From the NCBI RefSeq assembly GCF_012912005.1, contig NZ_JABBEA010000006.1, positions 243,662 to 307,661 on the forward strand: 64,000 nucleotides of DNA. Reading direction: 5' to 3'. The notes beneath the pieces were generated by a model that searched no databases, had not been told where the DNA came from, and saw only the letters and a list, made by a program, of their open reading frames with translations. Shown piece by piece: positions 8,303 through 17,282 of the stretch. Source of the stretch: Paenibacillus sp. SZ31 (GTDB lineage Bacteria > Bacillota > Bacilli > Paenibacillales > Paenibacillaceae). Position 1 is the first letter of the stretch, and every line of letters begins with the position of its first letter. Both the position numbers and the translations under genes were made by a program.

Positions 8303-8331
8303 ATTTTAATCCTAAATTTTACAGCGGTCAA
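8303..8331 (-). promoter_or_regulatory. sigma-A promoter of the peptide-sensing regulator
   Basis: On the minus strand TTGACC (8326-8331) and TAAAAT (8303-8308) are separated by exactly 17 bases. The distance to the regulator ATG leaves a leader of about 50 bases. Confidence 0.75.
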
Positions 8332-8512
8332 TAAAAATCGTGGCAATTTCCTTCACATGAATGCTTGGAAGCTTGAATATTCCTGCTTATAGAAAAAATC
8401 CATTAGAAGAATTCGTGAGAACGTGATACATTTAATTCAACTTACATATCCTACTATTTCAATAGGATTATACGACACAGATATTATCAATTCAGTTCAA
8501 GGAGAAGGTCAG

Positions 8513-9637
8513 ATGAAATTTGCCTTGTTTAGTCTCATGATGAATCTGCCTAATGCAGTAACCGGGGAAGCTCTGACGACTCAGCAGAAATTCCACAATA
8601 TATTAGAGCAAGCGAAGCTGGCTGAACGACTCGGATTCGATGCCTATGGAATCGGTGAACGACACGGTGCGCCTTTTCTATCTTCCTCGCCGCCTGTCGT
8701 ATTAACCGCAATAGCCGCAGCAACCACACGCATCCGGTTACTAACCACCGTTACTGTTCTTAGTATACTTGATCCGGTCCGGGTTGCCGAGGATTATGCC
8801 ACGCTGGATCAATTATCGGGCGGACGGCTGGAGATGATCATCGGGAAAGGCAATGACCCTCGGCACTATCCGCTGTTCGGTATAAGCGAAGAGGAACAAT
8901 GGGATTCACTCGATGAACGCTATCATCTGCTAAGACGGCTGTGGTCTGAAGAGAATGTAACCTGGCAGGGAACGTATCGCCCTCCTCTTGAGGGAGTAAC
9001 CACGTGGCCAAGACCGCTTCAGCAATCCATCCCGATCTGGCATGGTAGCGCGTCCAGCACGGTCTCGACCGAACTCGCAGCCAAATATGGTGAGCCGCTC
9101 TTCACGTCGAACTCTTTTCACCCTCAGGCCAAATATAAAGCGTTAATTGATCATTATCGGGAGCGCCTCGATTATTATGGTCATGATCCGCAGCAGGCAG
9201 TGATTGGCTCCGGTGCCGGCAGTCTCTATCTTGCCGATACGGGTGAAGAAGCCATCCGCCGCTACAAGCCATACTATGAAGCGTTCCATGCCAGTGCCGC
9301 TGCACAGCATAACCAGTCTCCATTTACCGATCTTGAGGATAACATCGCACGAGGTCCTGTGTTGATCGGCAGTCCAGAGCAGGTCATTGAGAAAATTCTG
9401 GATTATCATGCCGCTTACGGACATCAGGTACTGAGTATCAGCGTAGATGGACTGACGCATAGCGAGCAGCTGGAGCAAGTGGAGCGTTTTGCCAAGGAAG
9501 TGGCCCCTGTATTACGCCGCGAACTGCCCAGTTCGGTATGGAATGAACCCCCGGTGTTAACCCAGCACTCATCCTTCCTTTCCTCTAATGCTACAGAATC
9601 ATGGCCCACAGCCATCTCACCTATATTCCAGGTTTAG
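8513..9637 (+). CDS. LLM-class flavin-dependent oxidoreductase
   Basis: A bacterial-luciferase-like TIM-barrel monooxygenase/oxidoreductase of 374 residues using reduced FMN. Typical features are K-L-A-E-R-L-G-F-D-A-Y-G-I-G-E-R-H near the start, T-T-R-I-R-L-L-T-T-V-T-V-L-S, D-P-V-R-V-A-E-D-Y-A-T-L-D-Q-L-S-G-G-R, then G-K-G-N-D in the place of the usual G-R-G. The ATG at 8513 follows AAGGAG; the open frame extends upstream to 8423 without a ribosome binding site. The last 25 residues, rich in Pro and Ser, go beyond the domain. It is a single gene between divergent or convergent neighbours, and its substrate cannot be predicted. Confidence 0.88.
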   Translation: MKFALFSLMMNLPNAVTGEALTTQQKFHNILEQAKLAERLGFDAYGIGERHGAPFLSSSPPVVLTAIAAATTRIRLLTTVTVLSILDPVRVAEDYATLDQLSGGRLEMIIGKGNDPRHYPLFGISEEEQWDSLDERYHLLRRLWSEENVTWQGTYRPPLEGVTTWPRPLQQSIPIWHGSASSTVSTELAAKYGEPLFTSNSFHPQAKYKALIDHYRERLDYYGHDPQQAVIGSGAGSLYLADTGEEAIRRYKPYYEAFHASAAAQHNQSPFTDLEDNIARGPVLIGSPEQVIEKILDYHAAYGHQVLSISVDGLTHSEQLEQVERFAKEVAPVLRRELPSSVWNEPPVLTQHSSFLSSNATESWPTAISPIFQV

Positions 9638-9734
9638 TTCCCCCCGCACAATATACACGTGTTCCTTCCAGGGTGATTCCTACGAATCGCCCTCTTCCTT
9701 CTTCCCCCCACTTGTATCGCAGCTCTCCCTGTAA

Positions 9735-10313
9735 CTACTTGGACTGAATACCTTCAAACAATGAACTGAGCAACACATCTACAAATGCATCATCCATCGC
9801 TTCACCCGTCACTAACATGCGATAGAACAGTGGTCCGTAGATCAGATCAATGTACAATCCAATGTCTATCCCACTCTTCAATTCGCCGCGCTCCACACCC
9901 TTCTCCAGAATTCCCCGCGCTTCACGCCGACGTGGTTGGATGTATCTTGTGCGGTATTCTTCGGCAAGCCCTTCATCCGACTGCCCTTCCCCAATAATCT
10001 GCGTAATCACTTTTCCTTCACGACTGGTCAAAAAACGAACCAGATTACTCGCATGTATGCGTATATCTTCCAATACCGAGCCTGTATCCGGTACTGGCAA
10101 TCTTGCCGTTGCGGCAGACATATATCCGTCCATGATGACGGCGCCTTTGTTAGGCCACCATTTGTAGATAGTGGCTTTACTTACCTGTGCACGTTCAGCA
10201 ATCTTCTCAATTGTAACTGTCCCGAATCCGTGCTCCAACAACAACTCGTACGACGCTGTAAGAATGGCATTCTGGGTTTCCATGTTCCGCGGACGTCCTC
10301 TTTTTGCAGTCAT
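9735..10313 (-). CDS. TetR-family repressor of the adjacent MFS gene
   Basis: A 192-residue regulator with an N-terminal helix-turn-helix (R-G-R-P-R-N, then I-L-T-A-S-Y-E-L-L-L-E-H-G-F, V-S-K-A-T-I-Y-K-W-W-P-N-K) and a C-terminal ligand and dimer domain of the type found with drug-efflux genes. ATG at 10311-10313 is preceded by CAGGAGGGCTCAAA; an earlier in-frame ATG at 10364 has no such site. The gene is divergent from the MFS transporter, and the shared region holds a perfect 14-base palindrome inside the transporter promoter. The simplest reading is repression of the transporter and perhaps of itself, relieved by a small molecule. Confidence 0.9.
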   Translation of the reverse strand: MTAKRGRPRNMETQNAILTASYELLLEHGFGTVTIEKIAERAQVSKATIYKWWPNKGAVIMDGYMSAATARLPVPDTGSVLEDIRIHASNLVRFLTSREGKVITQIIGEGQSDEGLAEEYRTRYIQPRRREARGILEKGVERGELKSGIDIGLYIDLIYGPLFYRMLVTGEAMDDAFVDVLLSSLFEGIQSK

Positions 10314-10470
10314 TTTGAGCCCTCCTGGTTGTAATACATATATATCATCATCAGTAATATTCATAAAAACGATACGTTCATTATACTAAACAGTGATGAG
10401 TACACACAATTCATACTCCGCTTACCTTTTCGTTCTCATTTAAAGTTTCATTAGAATTATGTAATGCCTA

Positions 10471-10499
10471 TTTACAATACTAAACGTTTAGTTTATTAT
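10471..10499 (+). promoter_or_regulatory. MFS promoter with TetR operator
   Basis: TTTACA (10471-10476) and TATTAT (10494-10499) are 17 bases apart. The spacer contains the perfect palindrome ACTAAACGTTTAGT (10479-10492). A second half-like copy, AACGTTTAGT, lies at 10521-10530 downstream of the expected transcription start. This is the expected layout for a TetR-type repressor site blocking RNA polymerase. Confidence 0.8.
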
Positions 10500-10597
10500 A
10501 TGTTTGTAATTAGTGAACACAACGTTTAGTAATTAGCGTTTTTAAATATCACTTGTTTATAGGGAATACCAATTTATAATTATGGAGGTTGATTACG

Positions 10598-11806
10598 ATG
10601 GATATGAGACAACAAGTGAAGCAGGCACCTGTGCCCACCTGGATTATTTTCTTATTGGCATCGGCTTGTGGATTGATTGTGGCAAACCTGTATTATGCTC
10701 AGACCGTTATCGGACCGATCAGTATTACAACGGGTCTGTCTTCTGCCGCTGCCGGATTGATTGTCACGTTAACACAGATTGGCTATGTCATTGGATTGTT
10801 GTTCATCGTGCCGCTCAGTGACATTACCGAGAATCGGCGCCTGGTCGTGCTTTTCCTCATCGTACTGGTCGTTGCCCTGATTGCTGCGGCTTTCTCGTCC
10901 ACGGCTGTTGTATTTCTGACCGCCTCTCTGTTCATTGGCATAGGTTCTGTTGTTGCTCAGATTCTGGTGCCCTATGCGACGTATCTTACGTCCGAGGAAC
11001 AACGCGGGCGGGTCGTCGGCAATGTAATGAGCGGTCTGCTGTTAGGCATTATGCTGGCTCGTCCTGTCGCAAGCTTCATCACCAGCCTCTTCGGTTGGCA
11101 GACAGTCTTTGTATTCTCCGCCATTGTTATAACACTTCTAATGCTGCTTCTGTCACGTGCTCTTCCTGCCCGGAAGCCTGAACCCACCTTAAAATACGGC
11201 CAATTAATCGTATCCTTGGGCACACTGTTCAGAACGATGCCTCTGCTACGCCGTCGGGCGTTCTATCAGGCCAGTCTGTTTGGTGCTTTCAGCTTATTCT
11301 GGACTACGGTTCCGCTCAGACTCGCTAACGATTTTGACATGTCACAGCAAGGCATTGCCTGGTTCGCACTGGCTGGTGTCGGAGGTGCTATTGCCGCTCC
11401 CATTGCCGGGAGACTTGCTGATCGCGGACTAACACGTATTCTGACGGGTGCTGCCATGGTGATCGCTGTTGCTTCGTTCGGTCTTGCTTATGTGTTCCAG
11501 AGCCACTCCACGTTAGCACTGATCCTGCTTGTGATCGTGGCGATCACACTGGATATGGCTGTCTCAGGAAACCTGGTGCTGGGTCAACGCATCATCTACT
11601 CCTTAGGAAGTGAAGCGAGAGGACGTGTGAATGGTATATTCATGTCGATCTTTTTTGTCGGCGGTGCGATTGGTTCCTCTCTCGGAAGCTGGTCTTATGC
11701 TAATGGAGGTTGGAGTCTCACAACACTGATTGGCCTAATCATGCCACTGCTCGCTCTGGTGTATTACTTTACGGAAAAGAAAGCCGTAGTCATCAGCAGT
11801 GAATAG
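10598..11806 (+). CDS. MFS efflux transporter (DHA1 type)
   Basis: A 402-residue membrane protein with about 12 hydrophobic helices split 6+6 by a central basic loop (near residues 185-225). The motif between helices 2 and 3 is degenerate (P-L-S-D-I-T-E-N-R-R), and the second-half copy is A-G-R-L-A-D-R-G-L. These features fit proton-driven drug or metabolite exporters of the major facilitator superfamily. The start ATG at 10598 has TGGAGG eight bases upstream; TTG at 10589 is less likely. It is under the TetR operator described above, so it is probably induced by its own substrate, which is unknown. Confidence 0.9.
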   Translation: MDMRQQVKQAPVPTWIIFLLASACGLIVANLYYAQTVIGPISITTGLSSAAAGLIVTLTQIGYVIGLLFIVPLSDITENRRLVVLFLIVLVVALIAAAFSSTAVVFLTASLFIGIGSVVAQILVPYATYLTSEEQRGRVVGNVMSGLLLGIMLARPVASFITSLFGWQTVFVFSAIVITLLMLLLSRALPARKPEPTLKYGQLIVSLGTLFRTMPLLRRRAFYQASLFGAFSLFWTTVPLRLANDFDMSQQGIAWFALAGVGGAIAAPIAGRLADRGLTRILTGAAMVIAVASFGLAYVFQSHSTLALILLVIVAITLDMAVSGNLVLGQRIIYSLGSEARGRVNGIFMSIFFVGGAIGSSLGSWSYANGGWSLTTLIGLIMPLLALVYYFTEKKAVVISSE

Positions 11807-11840
11807 AATGAATATGTCATTAATTTCGAGCGACGGAAAA

Positions 11841-11873
11841 TGGGCAGATTGATCCAGAGGATCAATCTGCCCA
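11841..11873. terminator. perfect 15-bp hairpin between convergent genes
   Basis: TGGGCAGATTGATCC (11841-11855) pairs without mismatch with 11859-11873 across the 3-base loop AGA. On the minus strand TTTTCC follows; on the plus strand no T-run follows. It lies between the ends of the MFS gene and the VOC gene and may end both transcripts. Confidence 0.6.
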
Positions 11874-11946
11874 TCATGTTGTACTCATCGCTTGGCTCCC
11901 TGTGACAGGAAGTTATCACTATTATTAAGATGGATACATTAGCGTA

Positions 11947-12315
11947 TTAGGCTTTACTGTGAAGGGTAACTTGGTACCCATCTGGATCGGAGAATGTAAA
12001 GGTTCGCCCGAATGGTCCATCTATTGGGGCAGATGTAATCTTTACACCTGCTGCAACAAGCTTGTCGTGGATGTCTTGCGTATCTGGGGCATGAAGCCAC
12101 AGAGCGATACCAAGTCCTGGCTGATTACCTGAACCAAGTTCTGTTCCTGGCAATAAGTCACGAAGAGCAAATGCAATAGGTTTTGTTTCAAAGACCACCG
12201 CATGAGGTGGTCCCGCCTGTGAGCGTACCAGTCCGAGATAGTTTTGATAAAATTCGGCAGAGCTTTCAAGATTGCTAACCTGAAGTGAAATAAAATCCGG
12301 TCCAATTGCTGACAT
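11947..12315 (-). CDS. VOC-family (glyoxalase/dioxygenase-fold) protein
   Basis: A 122-residue protein of two beta-alpha-beta-beta-beta modules. The first begins I-S-L-Q-V-S-N-L-E-S-S-A-E-F-Y, and the second ends in the common R-T-F-T-F-S-D-P-D-G-Y-Q-V-T-L-H. The family includes metal-dependent lyases, dioxygenases and antibiotic-binding resistance proteins. Here His is replaced by Gln in the first strand (S-L-Q-V), a usual metal position, so a binding role is as likely as catalysis. ATG at 12313-12315 follows AAGGAGG; the frame extends upstream without another ribosome binding site. It lies upstream of nothing obvious and may be a single-gene unit. Confidence 0.85.
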   Translation of the reverse strand: MSAIGPDFISLQVSNLESSAEFYQNYLGLVRSQAGPPHAVVFETKPIAFALRDLLPGTELGSGNQPGLGIALWLHAPDTQDIHDKLVAAGVKITSAPIDGPFGRTFTFSDPDGYQVTLHSKA

Positions 12316-12440
12316 AATGTAATGTCCTCCTTCGTATTTGTATATCTTGATCATACAAGACCGCTCTTGCCAACAGTATGTCAGTAGTGTTCTTTCATTT
12401 TTTTGATTTCTTTGATTTCTTCTTTTACTCGGTTTCTCTC

Positions 12441-13502
12441 TTACACCAACACGGGCAGATGCGTATTCGCATCATACTCCACCAACTGCTCACCGGCATG
12501 CAATTTACGCACCAGATCGGGGTTTGCAATAAACGGTCTGCCGAACGCAACCAGATCTATGCTTCCCTTGCCAATAGCGTGCTCCGCGGTCTGAACATCC
12601 AAATCCCCTACACCAATGATGATTCCGTCCCACAGACTTCGAATCTGCTCGTGAAAGGACTGCTCCCCTTCCCACGCTTTCGTATATTGATCTGTTGAGG
12701 GATGCAAGATCGTAATTCCCGTCTCGCGGAACAAGTTCAGATATGCATCGATCATTCCGGCTTTGTCCATCCATGCATAGGATGCATCATCATCCTTTTT
12801 CTCAGAGAATCGTACCGATATGCGATCCACAGGGATCTCTTTTTTCACAGCCACAATAATATCCCGCAAGAACCGCAATCTGCACGCTGTGTCTCCTCCG
12901 TATTTGTCTGTTCTGTGGTTGGTCTTCTCATTGATAAACTGGTCGATCAGATACCCATGCGCAGCATGTAGCTCGATCCCGTCGAACCCTGCCAGAACCG
13001 CATTGCGAGCGGCCGTCTGAAAATGCTGAATTGTATCCGCTATATCCTGTGCACTCATCGCTTGAGGAACCTGATACGGCTTATGCAGCTTATGAACTCT
13101 TCCCTCTGCCGCAAGGCTGGAGGGTGCCAATGGAGCGGTTCCGATCAGATCGGAGTGGGACAACCTGCCGACATGCCATAGTTGAGCAATAATCGTGCCG
13201 CCATGGCTGTGGACAGCAGCCGTTACCCTTTTCCAAGAAATCGTCTGTTCATCTGTATATAAACCAGGGATGCCGTAAGTGCCTTTGCCTTCCAGATTCG
13301 GGTTAATGCCCTCGGTAATGATCAGCCCCACACCATCTCGCGCACGCTGCTCATAATAGGCCACCATCTCATCCGTGACGGTCCCCTCCTGATCATCAGC
13401 AAATCCCCGGGTCAACGGCGCCATCACAATTCGGTTCCTTAATTGCCACTGATGAATCGTCACTGGGCTCAATAATGTTGAACGTGTATTCATGTTATCC
13501 AT
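12441..13502 (-). CDS. old yellow enzyme family NADH:flavin oxidoreductase
   Basis: An FMN-binding TIM barrel of 353 residues that reduces activated C=C bonds or nitro compounds with NAD(P)H. Visible motifs are R-N-R-I-V-M-A-P-L-T-R-G at the N-terminus, I-A-Q-L-W-H-V-G-R, the substrate pair in E-L-H-A-A-H-G-Y-L-I-D-Q-F (His/His type) and F-G-R-P-F-I-A-N-P-D-L near the end. This group resembles NemA/XenB-like alkene and nitroester reductases. It is divergent from a LysR regulator 156 bases away, the usual layout for a regulator and its target. The GTAGGGAT before ATG 13502 is a modest ribosome binding site; a second ATG three codons later is possible. Confidence 0.9.
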   Translation of the reverse strand: MDNMNTRSTLLSPVTIHQWQLRNRIVMAPLTRGFADDQEGTVTDEMVAYYEQRARDGVGLIITEGINPNLEGKGTYGIPGLYTDEQTISWKRVTAAVHSHGGTIIAQLWHVGRLSHSDLIGTAPLAPSSLAAEGRVHKLHKPYQVPQAMSAQDIADTIQHFQTAARNAVLAGFDGIELHAAHGYLIDQFINEKTNHRTDKYGGDTACRLRFLRDIIVAVKKEIPVDRISVRFSEKKDDDASYAWMDKAGMIDAYLNLFRETGITILHPSTDQYTKAWEGEQSFHEQIRSLWDGIIIGVGDLDVQTAEHAIGKGSIDLVAFGRPFIANPDLVRKLHAGEQLVEYDANTHLPVLV

Positions 13503-13658
13503 GTCATATCCCTACTCTCTTCGTCATTAAGGATATTGTAAGGCGACCCTAATATATCGTAAAATGATTGAAATATATAGTTGTATCTCTCCGAGAGATA
13601 CCTAACATCGGCATCAGCTGAAGCAGTTGAAGTTAATCCACGTCCAGGAGGACATAGC

Positions 13659-14522
13659 ATGGAACTTTCCGATATTAATATTGTTCTCGCGGTGGCACGT
13701 TCAGGCAAAATCTCACAGGCTGCCAAAGAACTGAATTACGCGCAATCCAATGTCACCACACGCATCAAAAAACTGGAGCAGGAATATCAGATACAGCTGT
13801 TCAACCGATTTCCCAAAGGCGTTGTGCTGACCTCCAAAGGAGAACAGTTTGTTGAGTACGCCACGCGCATTCACAATCTTTTGCACGATCTGAAGCAGGA
13901 TATGACCGATCCCGGGGAGCCTTCTGGCACGCTGAAAATCGGCATTGTGGAAACGGCAGCATCGAGCCGGTTTATAGAAATTCTGAATGAATATCAAATA
14001 ACCTACCCGAAAGTGTCCATCTCACTCGTCAACGCCACTTCACCCAAAGTACTGCGCAAGAAAATACAGGACTATGAAATTGATGGTGCTTTTATCAGCG
14101 GGGCTTGTGTGAAGGAAGGTTTGAAGGTGGAGTACGAGATGCAGGACACCGTTCATATCATCTCCAAAAAGACAGATGCACCACCCGAAAGCCTGTGCCA
14201 AGTATCGTGGGTTGTTTTCCCCGAGGGCTGCCCGTATCGTGAAATAACCGAAGAATTTTTGCAGGAAGAGGGGCTGTCCGCTCGTAATATCATCGAAGTG
14301 AGTACGATGGAAAACCTGCTTAGCTGTGTGGAGTCAGGAATCGCATTTACCATTATGCCGTGCAGCGTTATTCACAAGAAACCGAATGATTTCTCCGTAT
14401 TCGAGCTGGCAGATCGTTTTACACATACCACGACAACCTTTGTCCGCGGTGAGGATCGTTATGTCAGTAGTGCGCTGGATCAATTCATGAAGCTGCTGAA
14501 TCAGAAGTGCATTACGTTTTGA
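13659..14522 (+). CDS. LysR-family regulator
   Basis: A 287-residue LysR-type regulator. The N-terminal winged helix-turn-helix is clear (I-S-Q-A-A-K-E-L-N-Y-A-Q-S-N-V-T-T-R-I-K-K-L-E-Q), followed by a linker helix and a periplasmic-binding-like effector domain. In such proteins the effector is often a substrate or product of the neighbouring enzyme. ATG at 13659 has CAGGAGG eight bases upstream, while the open frame extends to 13581 without support. It is divergent from the old yellow enzyme gene and probably controls it. It is followed closely by the AraC/siderophore regulator but need not be related to it. Confidence 0.88.
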   Translation: MELSDINIVLAVARSGKISQAAKELNYAQSNVTTRIKKLEQEYQIQLFNRFPKGVVLTSKGEQFVEYATRIHNLLHDLKQDMTDPGEPSGTLKIGIVETAASSRFIEILNEYQITYPKVSISLVNATSPKVLRKKIQDYEIDGAFISGACVKEGLKVEYEMQDTVHIISKKTDAPPESLCQVSWVVFPEGCPYREITEEFLQEEGLSARNIIEVSTMENLLSCVESGIAFTIMPCSVIHKKPNDFSVFELADRFTHTTTTFVRGEDRYVSSALDQFMKLLNQKCITF

Positions 14523-14585
14523 TATAGATAACTTTTATAAGCAGCAGTATAGTATGTACATTCACAGCAGTCAGGAGAAGATCAG

Positions 14586-16169
14586 ATGAAACTCACGAAT
14601 CTTTTATATAGGCTCATTGATGCCCGGCGTGTCGACAACAATGCAGAACAAGTGTCCTTTCCATCCTGTCCACATCATACGCTGCTTGTTGTGATCAAAG
14701 GGAACTTAACTGTCAAAGTCGAAGACAAAATCATCTCCCTATGCGCCCCTCAAGTCCTTTCCGTCCCACCTTCTCACACCTGTAACGCAACTACCGAGGT
14801 ACAGCCTGATTTTGAATGTGTCACCTTAACCTACAATGTCTACAACGAAGATCCAGATGGCAGCATGCAGCAGGTTATTGATCCACATCTTGAATTCATG
14901 GCCGTTGTTGCTCCCTCAGCTCCCGTTCTCGCCATTCAAATCCATGAAGGTGGGCAGAAGGAAGATCCCTGGGCCAGAATGGCACGTCAGATCCTCTTTC
15001 AGGAACTGTGTCTTCTCCTATTGAAGCAAAAGAAGCAAAAATCCCAGGAAGGTACCGCCATGGAAGCGATACGACAGAGCCAAAAATATATCAATACACA
15101 TTATCACGATAGCTTTACACGCGAAAAACTGGCTGAATTAGCTGGATTGAGTGTCACCCGTTATTCCAGATTATTTAAGAAAATATTTGGACAAGGCCCT
15201 ATCGAATATTTGAACGCCGTACGCATCCGGAAAGCCGGTGATCTGCTACTGGCCTCGGACAACACGATCAAACAAACAGCCCGCCAGGTCGGGTATGAGG
15301 ATGAATTCTATTTCAGCCGAAAATTCAAAGCAACCACCGGATTATCTCCCATGGTCTATATTAAAAAGCATCGCTCCGTAACACGTATCGCTTCACTTGC
15401 CCATCCATATACGGGACATCTGCTTGCCCTTGGTATTGAGCCTTATGCGGCACTGATTAATCCGGCTCATAGAACATCATATGAATTCAAAAATGTGATT
15501 CAAGTAGGCAGAGATCAGCCTGATCTGGAACTATTAATGAACGCACACCCGGAACTGATCATCGGGTATGAAGGTACCGATTATGAAGAGCCCAAAAAAG
15601 CCGAATTATTCCGGCATATTGCCTCCACCTGTACCGTATCTTTTGCAGGAGATTGGCGTAAACAGATGTATTCCATTGCTCAATCTGTGGGTAAAATAAC
15701 AGCTGCCGAGGAATGGCTGGAACGTTATGATCTATCGATCAACCGAAAAATCTCCGGAATACAGTATGCCATGGATGACCGTCCTGTGGCTGTTGCGCAA
15801 TACGAGGATGGACAGTTCCGGGTCTACGGCAACCGTAATCTGGGTACGGTACTCTATGATGATTTGCAGTTATCCGTACCCCAAGCCCTAAACCACGTAT
15901 CCCATTCCCGATTAATGTCACTGGAACAGCTGGTTCAGTCTGATATTGAACACTTCATTCTGTTTACAAGTGGTGACGCAGAAGAGCGTACGCACACTGT
16001 AGCGTCGCTTATGCAAAATTCAATCTGGCAGCAATGGGAGGCGGTTCGTACCAATCAAGTCTATGAATTAGGAGATTCCTCCCCGTACTCCTGTTATACT
16101 TCGTTGGCCCATGATCTGTTTCTGAATCGGGTTAGTCAATTGTTCCTGAGCCAAACGTCCATGCATTAA
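14586..16169 (+). CDS. AraC regulator fused to a siderophore-binding domain (Btr-type)
   Basis: A cytoplasmic activator of 527 residues in three parts: an N-terminal cupin-like region (1-130), a double AraC helix-turn-helix (about 160-265; D-S-F-T-R-E-K-L-A-E-L-A-G-L-S, then I-K-Q-T-A-R-Q-V-G-Y-E-D-E-F-Y-F-S-R-K-F-K), and a C-terminal FeuA/FecB-type binding domain (about 270-520) without a signal peptide. This is the architecture of B. subtilis Btr, which senses ferric bacillibactin and activates its uptake genes. AGGAG lies seven bases before the ATG. The next gene encodes the matching extracellular siderophore-binding lipoprotein. A paralogue with the same arrangement lies at 59.9 kb. Confidence 0.9.
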   Translation: MKLTNLLYRLIDARRVDNNAEQVSFPSCPHHTLLVVIKGNLTVKVEDKIISLCAPQVLSVPPSHTCNATTEVQPDFECVTLTYNVYNEDPDGSMQQVIDPHLEFMAVVAPSAPVLAIQIHEGGQKEDPWARMARQILFQELCLLLLKQKKQKSQEGTAMEAIRQSQKYINTHYHDSFTREKLAELAGLSVTRYSRLFKKIFGQGPIEYLNAVRIRKAGDLLLASDNTIKQTARQVGYEDEFYFSRKFKATTGLSPMVYIKKHRSVTRIASLAHPYTGHLLALGIEPYAALINPAHRTSYEFKNVIQVGRDQPDLELLMNAHPELIIGYEGTDYEEPKKAELFRHIASTCTVSFAGDWRKQMYSIAQSVGKITAAEEWLERYDLSINRKISGIQYAMDDRPVAVAQYEDGQFRVYGNRNLGTVLYDDLQLSVPQALNHVSHSRLMSLEQLVQSDIEHFILFTSGDAEERTHTVASLMQNSIWQQWEAVRTNQVYELGDSSPYSCYTSLAHDLFLNRVSQLFLSQTSMH

Positions 16170-16216
16170 ACAGGAATATCCATGGATTACGATTTGGAAT
16201 GCACCTATAATTATTT

Positions 16217-16231
16217 TGATAATGATAATCA
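16217..16231. promoter_or_regulatory. Fur box of the siderophore-binding gene
   Basis: TGATAATGATAATCA differs at one base from the 7-1-7 Fur consensus TGATAATnATTATCA. It sits between a TATAAT (16206-16211) and the GTG start at 16257, where Fur binding would block transcription when iron is plentiful. Confidence 0.85.
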
Positions 16232-16256
16232 AAATCAGTTAAAGGGTGTGTACAAC

Positions 16257-17273
16257 GTGTCTTTACCTAACAACCAACGCTTCTCTACCTTTTTCAAATC
16301 AGGACGATTCCTTATAACCATTCTTCTTCTATGCAGCATGCTTGCAGGCTGCGGAACTTCCCAGAACAGCGGGAACTCCGCTTCACCTGAATCCAATGGG
16401 TCAGAGCCATCAACCGCTGAACAGGGAAGCGAGAATACCCGCACCATCTCCACGATCAAAGGGGATATCGAAATTCCTGCTGAACCCCAAAAAATTGCGG
16501 GTATGCTCTACGTCTTTGCAGATCAATTACTCGCTCTGGGCATTGAACCGACAGCCATGGTAACGTATAACGATCTCGGATTCCCTGAATACCTGGCAGA
16601 TCAGATGAAAGATACCACTGCCGTAGGTTCCGGCGAGTCTCCCAATTTTGAAGCATTGCTCCAGGCTGAGCCGGATCTCATTCTAGCTTCCAAAACTTTA
16701 AATGAAGCAAACTATGAGCAGCTATCCAAGATTGCTCCAACGATCCTTTTCGATAATGAAGAAAAAGGAGACTGGGAGCGATTCATGGAAACGGCAACCG
16801 TGCTTGGCAAAGAAAAAGAAGCCCAGGAGGTCAAAGATGCCTATGATGCCAAAGTGATCCTAACCCATGATGAGCTTGCCGTAAAAGCCAAAGGCGAAAC
16901 GGTGGCCTACATGCGAGTACAGGATAAACAGCTTCAGTTGATTAAACCTGATGATAACTTCACTCTGTTTGGTGCACTGGGATTAACCCCTGCTTCAGTA
17001 GACAGTGTAGATTTCCAGGGATCATGGAATGTGGCAATCTCCGAGGAAATTCTGCCTGAGCTGAACCCGGATCGACTGTTTATCATTCTTCGTCCAGGTG
17101 AAGAAAACAAGGTTGCACTTCATAACATCACCGATACATCCATCTGGGCCAATCTGAATGCAGTCCAGAACGATCATGTATATATCGGTGATGCCAACCT
17201 GTGGTTTGCAGGATACGGTCCCATCGGTCTTAGCAAAATTATTGACGAGATCGCTGCTTCCTTCGAGTTATAA
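16257..17273 (+). CDS. ferric-siderophore ABC transporter, binding lipoprotein
   Basis: Extracellular class III (FecB/FeuA-type) binding protein for iron complexes. GTG at 16257 is preferred: AAAGGGTG precedes it, and the product then has a proper signal peptide with lipobox L-A-G-C. An upstream in-frame ATG at 16182 would place the Fur box inside the coding region. The mature part follows the family pattern I-K-G-D-I-E-I-P-A-E-P-Q-K-I-A, then the first lobe, a long linking helix and the second lobe ending in F-A-G-Y-G-P-I-G. No permease or ATPase gene is adjacent, so it must use an importer encoded elsewhere. It is regulated by Fur and probably by the upstream AraC-type regulator. Confidence 0.9.
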   Translation: MSLPNNQRFSTFFKSGRFLITILLLCSMLAGCGTSQNSGNSASPESNGSEPSTAEQGSENTRTISTIKGDIEIPAEPQKIAGMLYVFADQLLALGIEPTAMVTYNDLGFPEYLADQMKDTTAVGSGESPNFEALLQAEPDLILASKTLNEANYEQLSKIAPTILFDNEEKGDWERFMETATVLGKEKEAQEVKDAYDAKVILTHDELAVKAKGETVAYMRVQDKQLQLIKPDDNFTLFGALGLTPASVDSVDFQGSWNVAISEEILPELNPDRLFIILRPGEENKVALHNITDTSIWANLNAVQNDHVYIGDANLWFAGYGPIGLSKIIDEIAASFEL

Positions 17274-17282
17274 GGGGACATG

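Noticed and set aside
9670..9700. Hairpin after the LLM oxidoreductase as a terminator
   Set aside because: AGGGTGATTC/GAATCGCCCT forms a stem, but no T-run follows on either strand.
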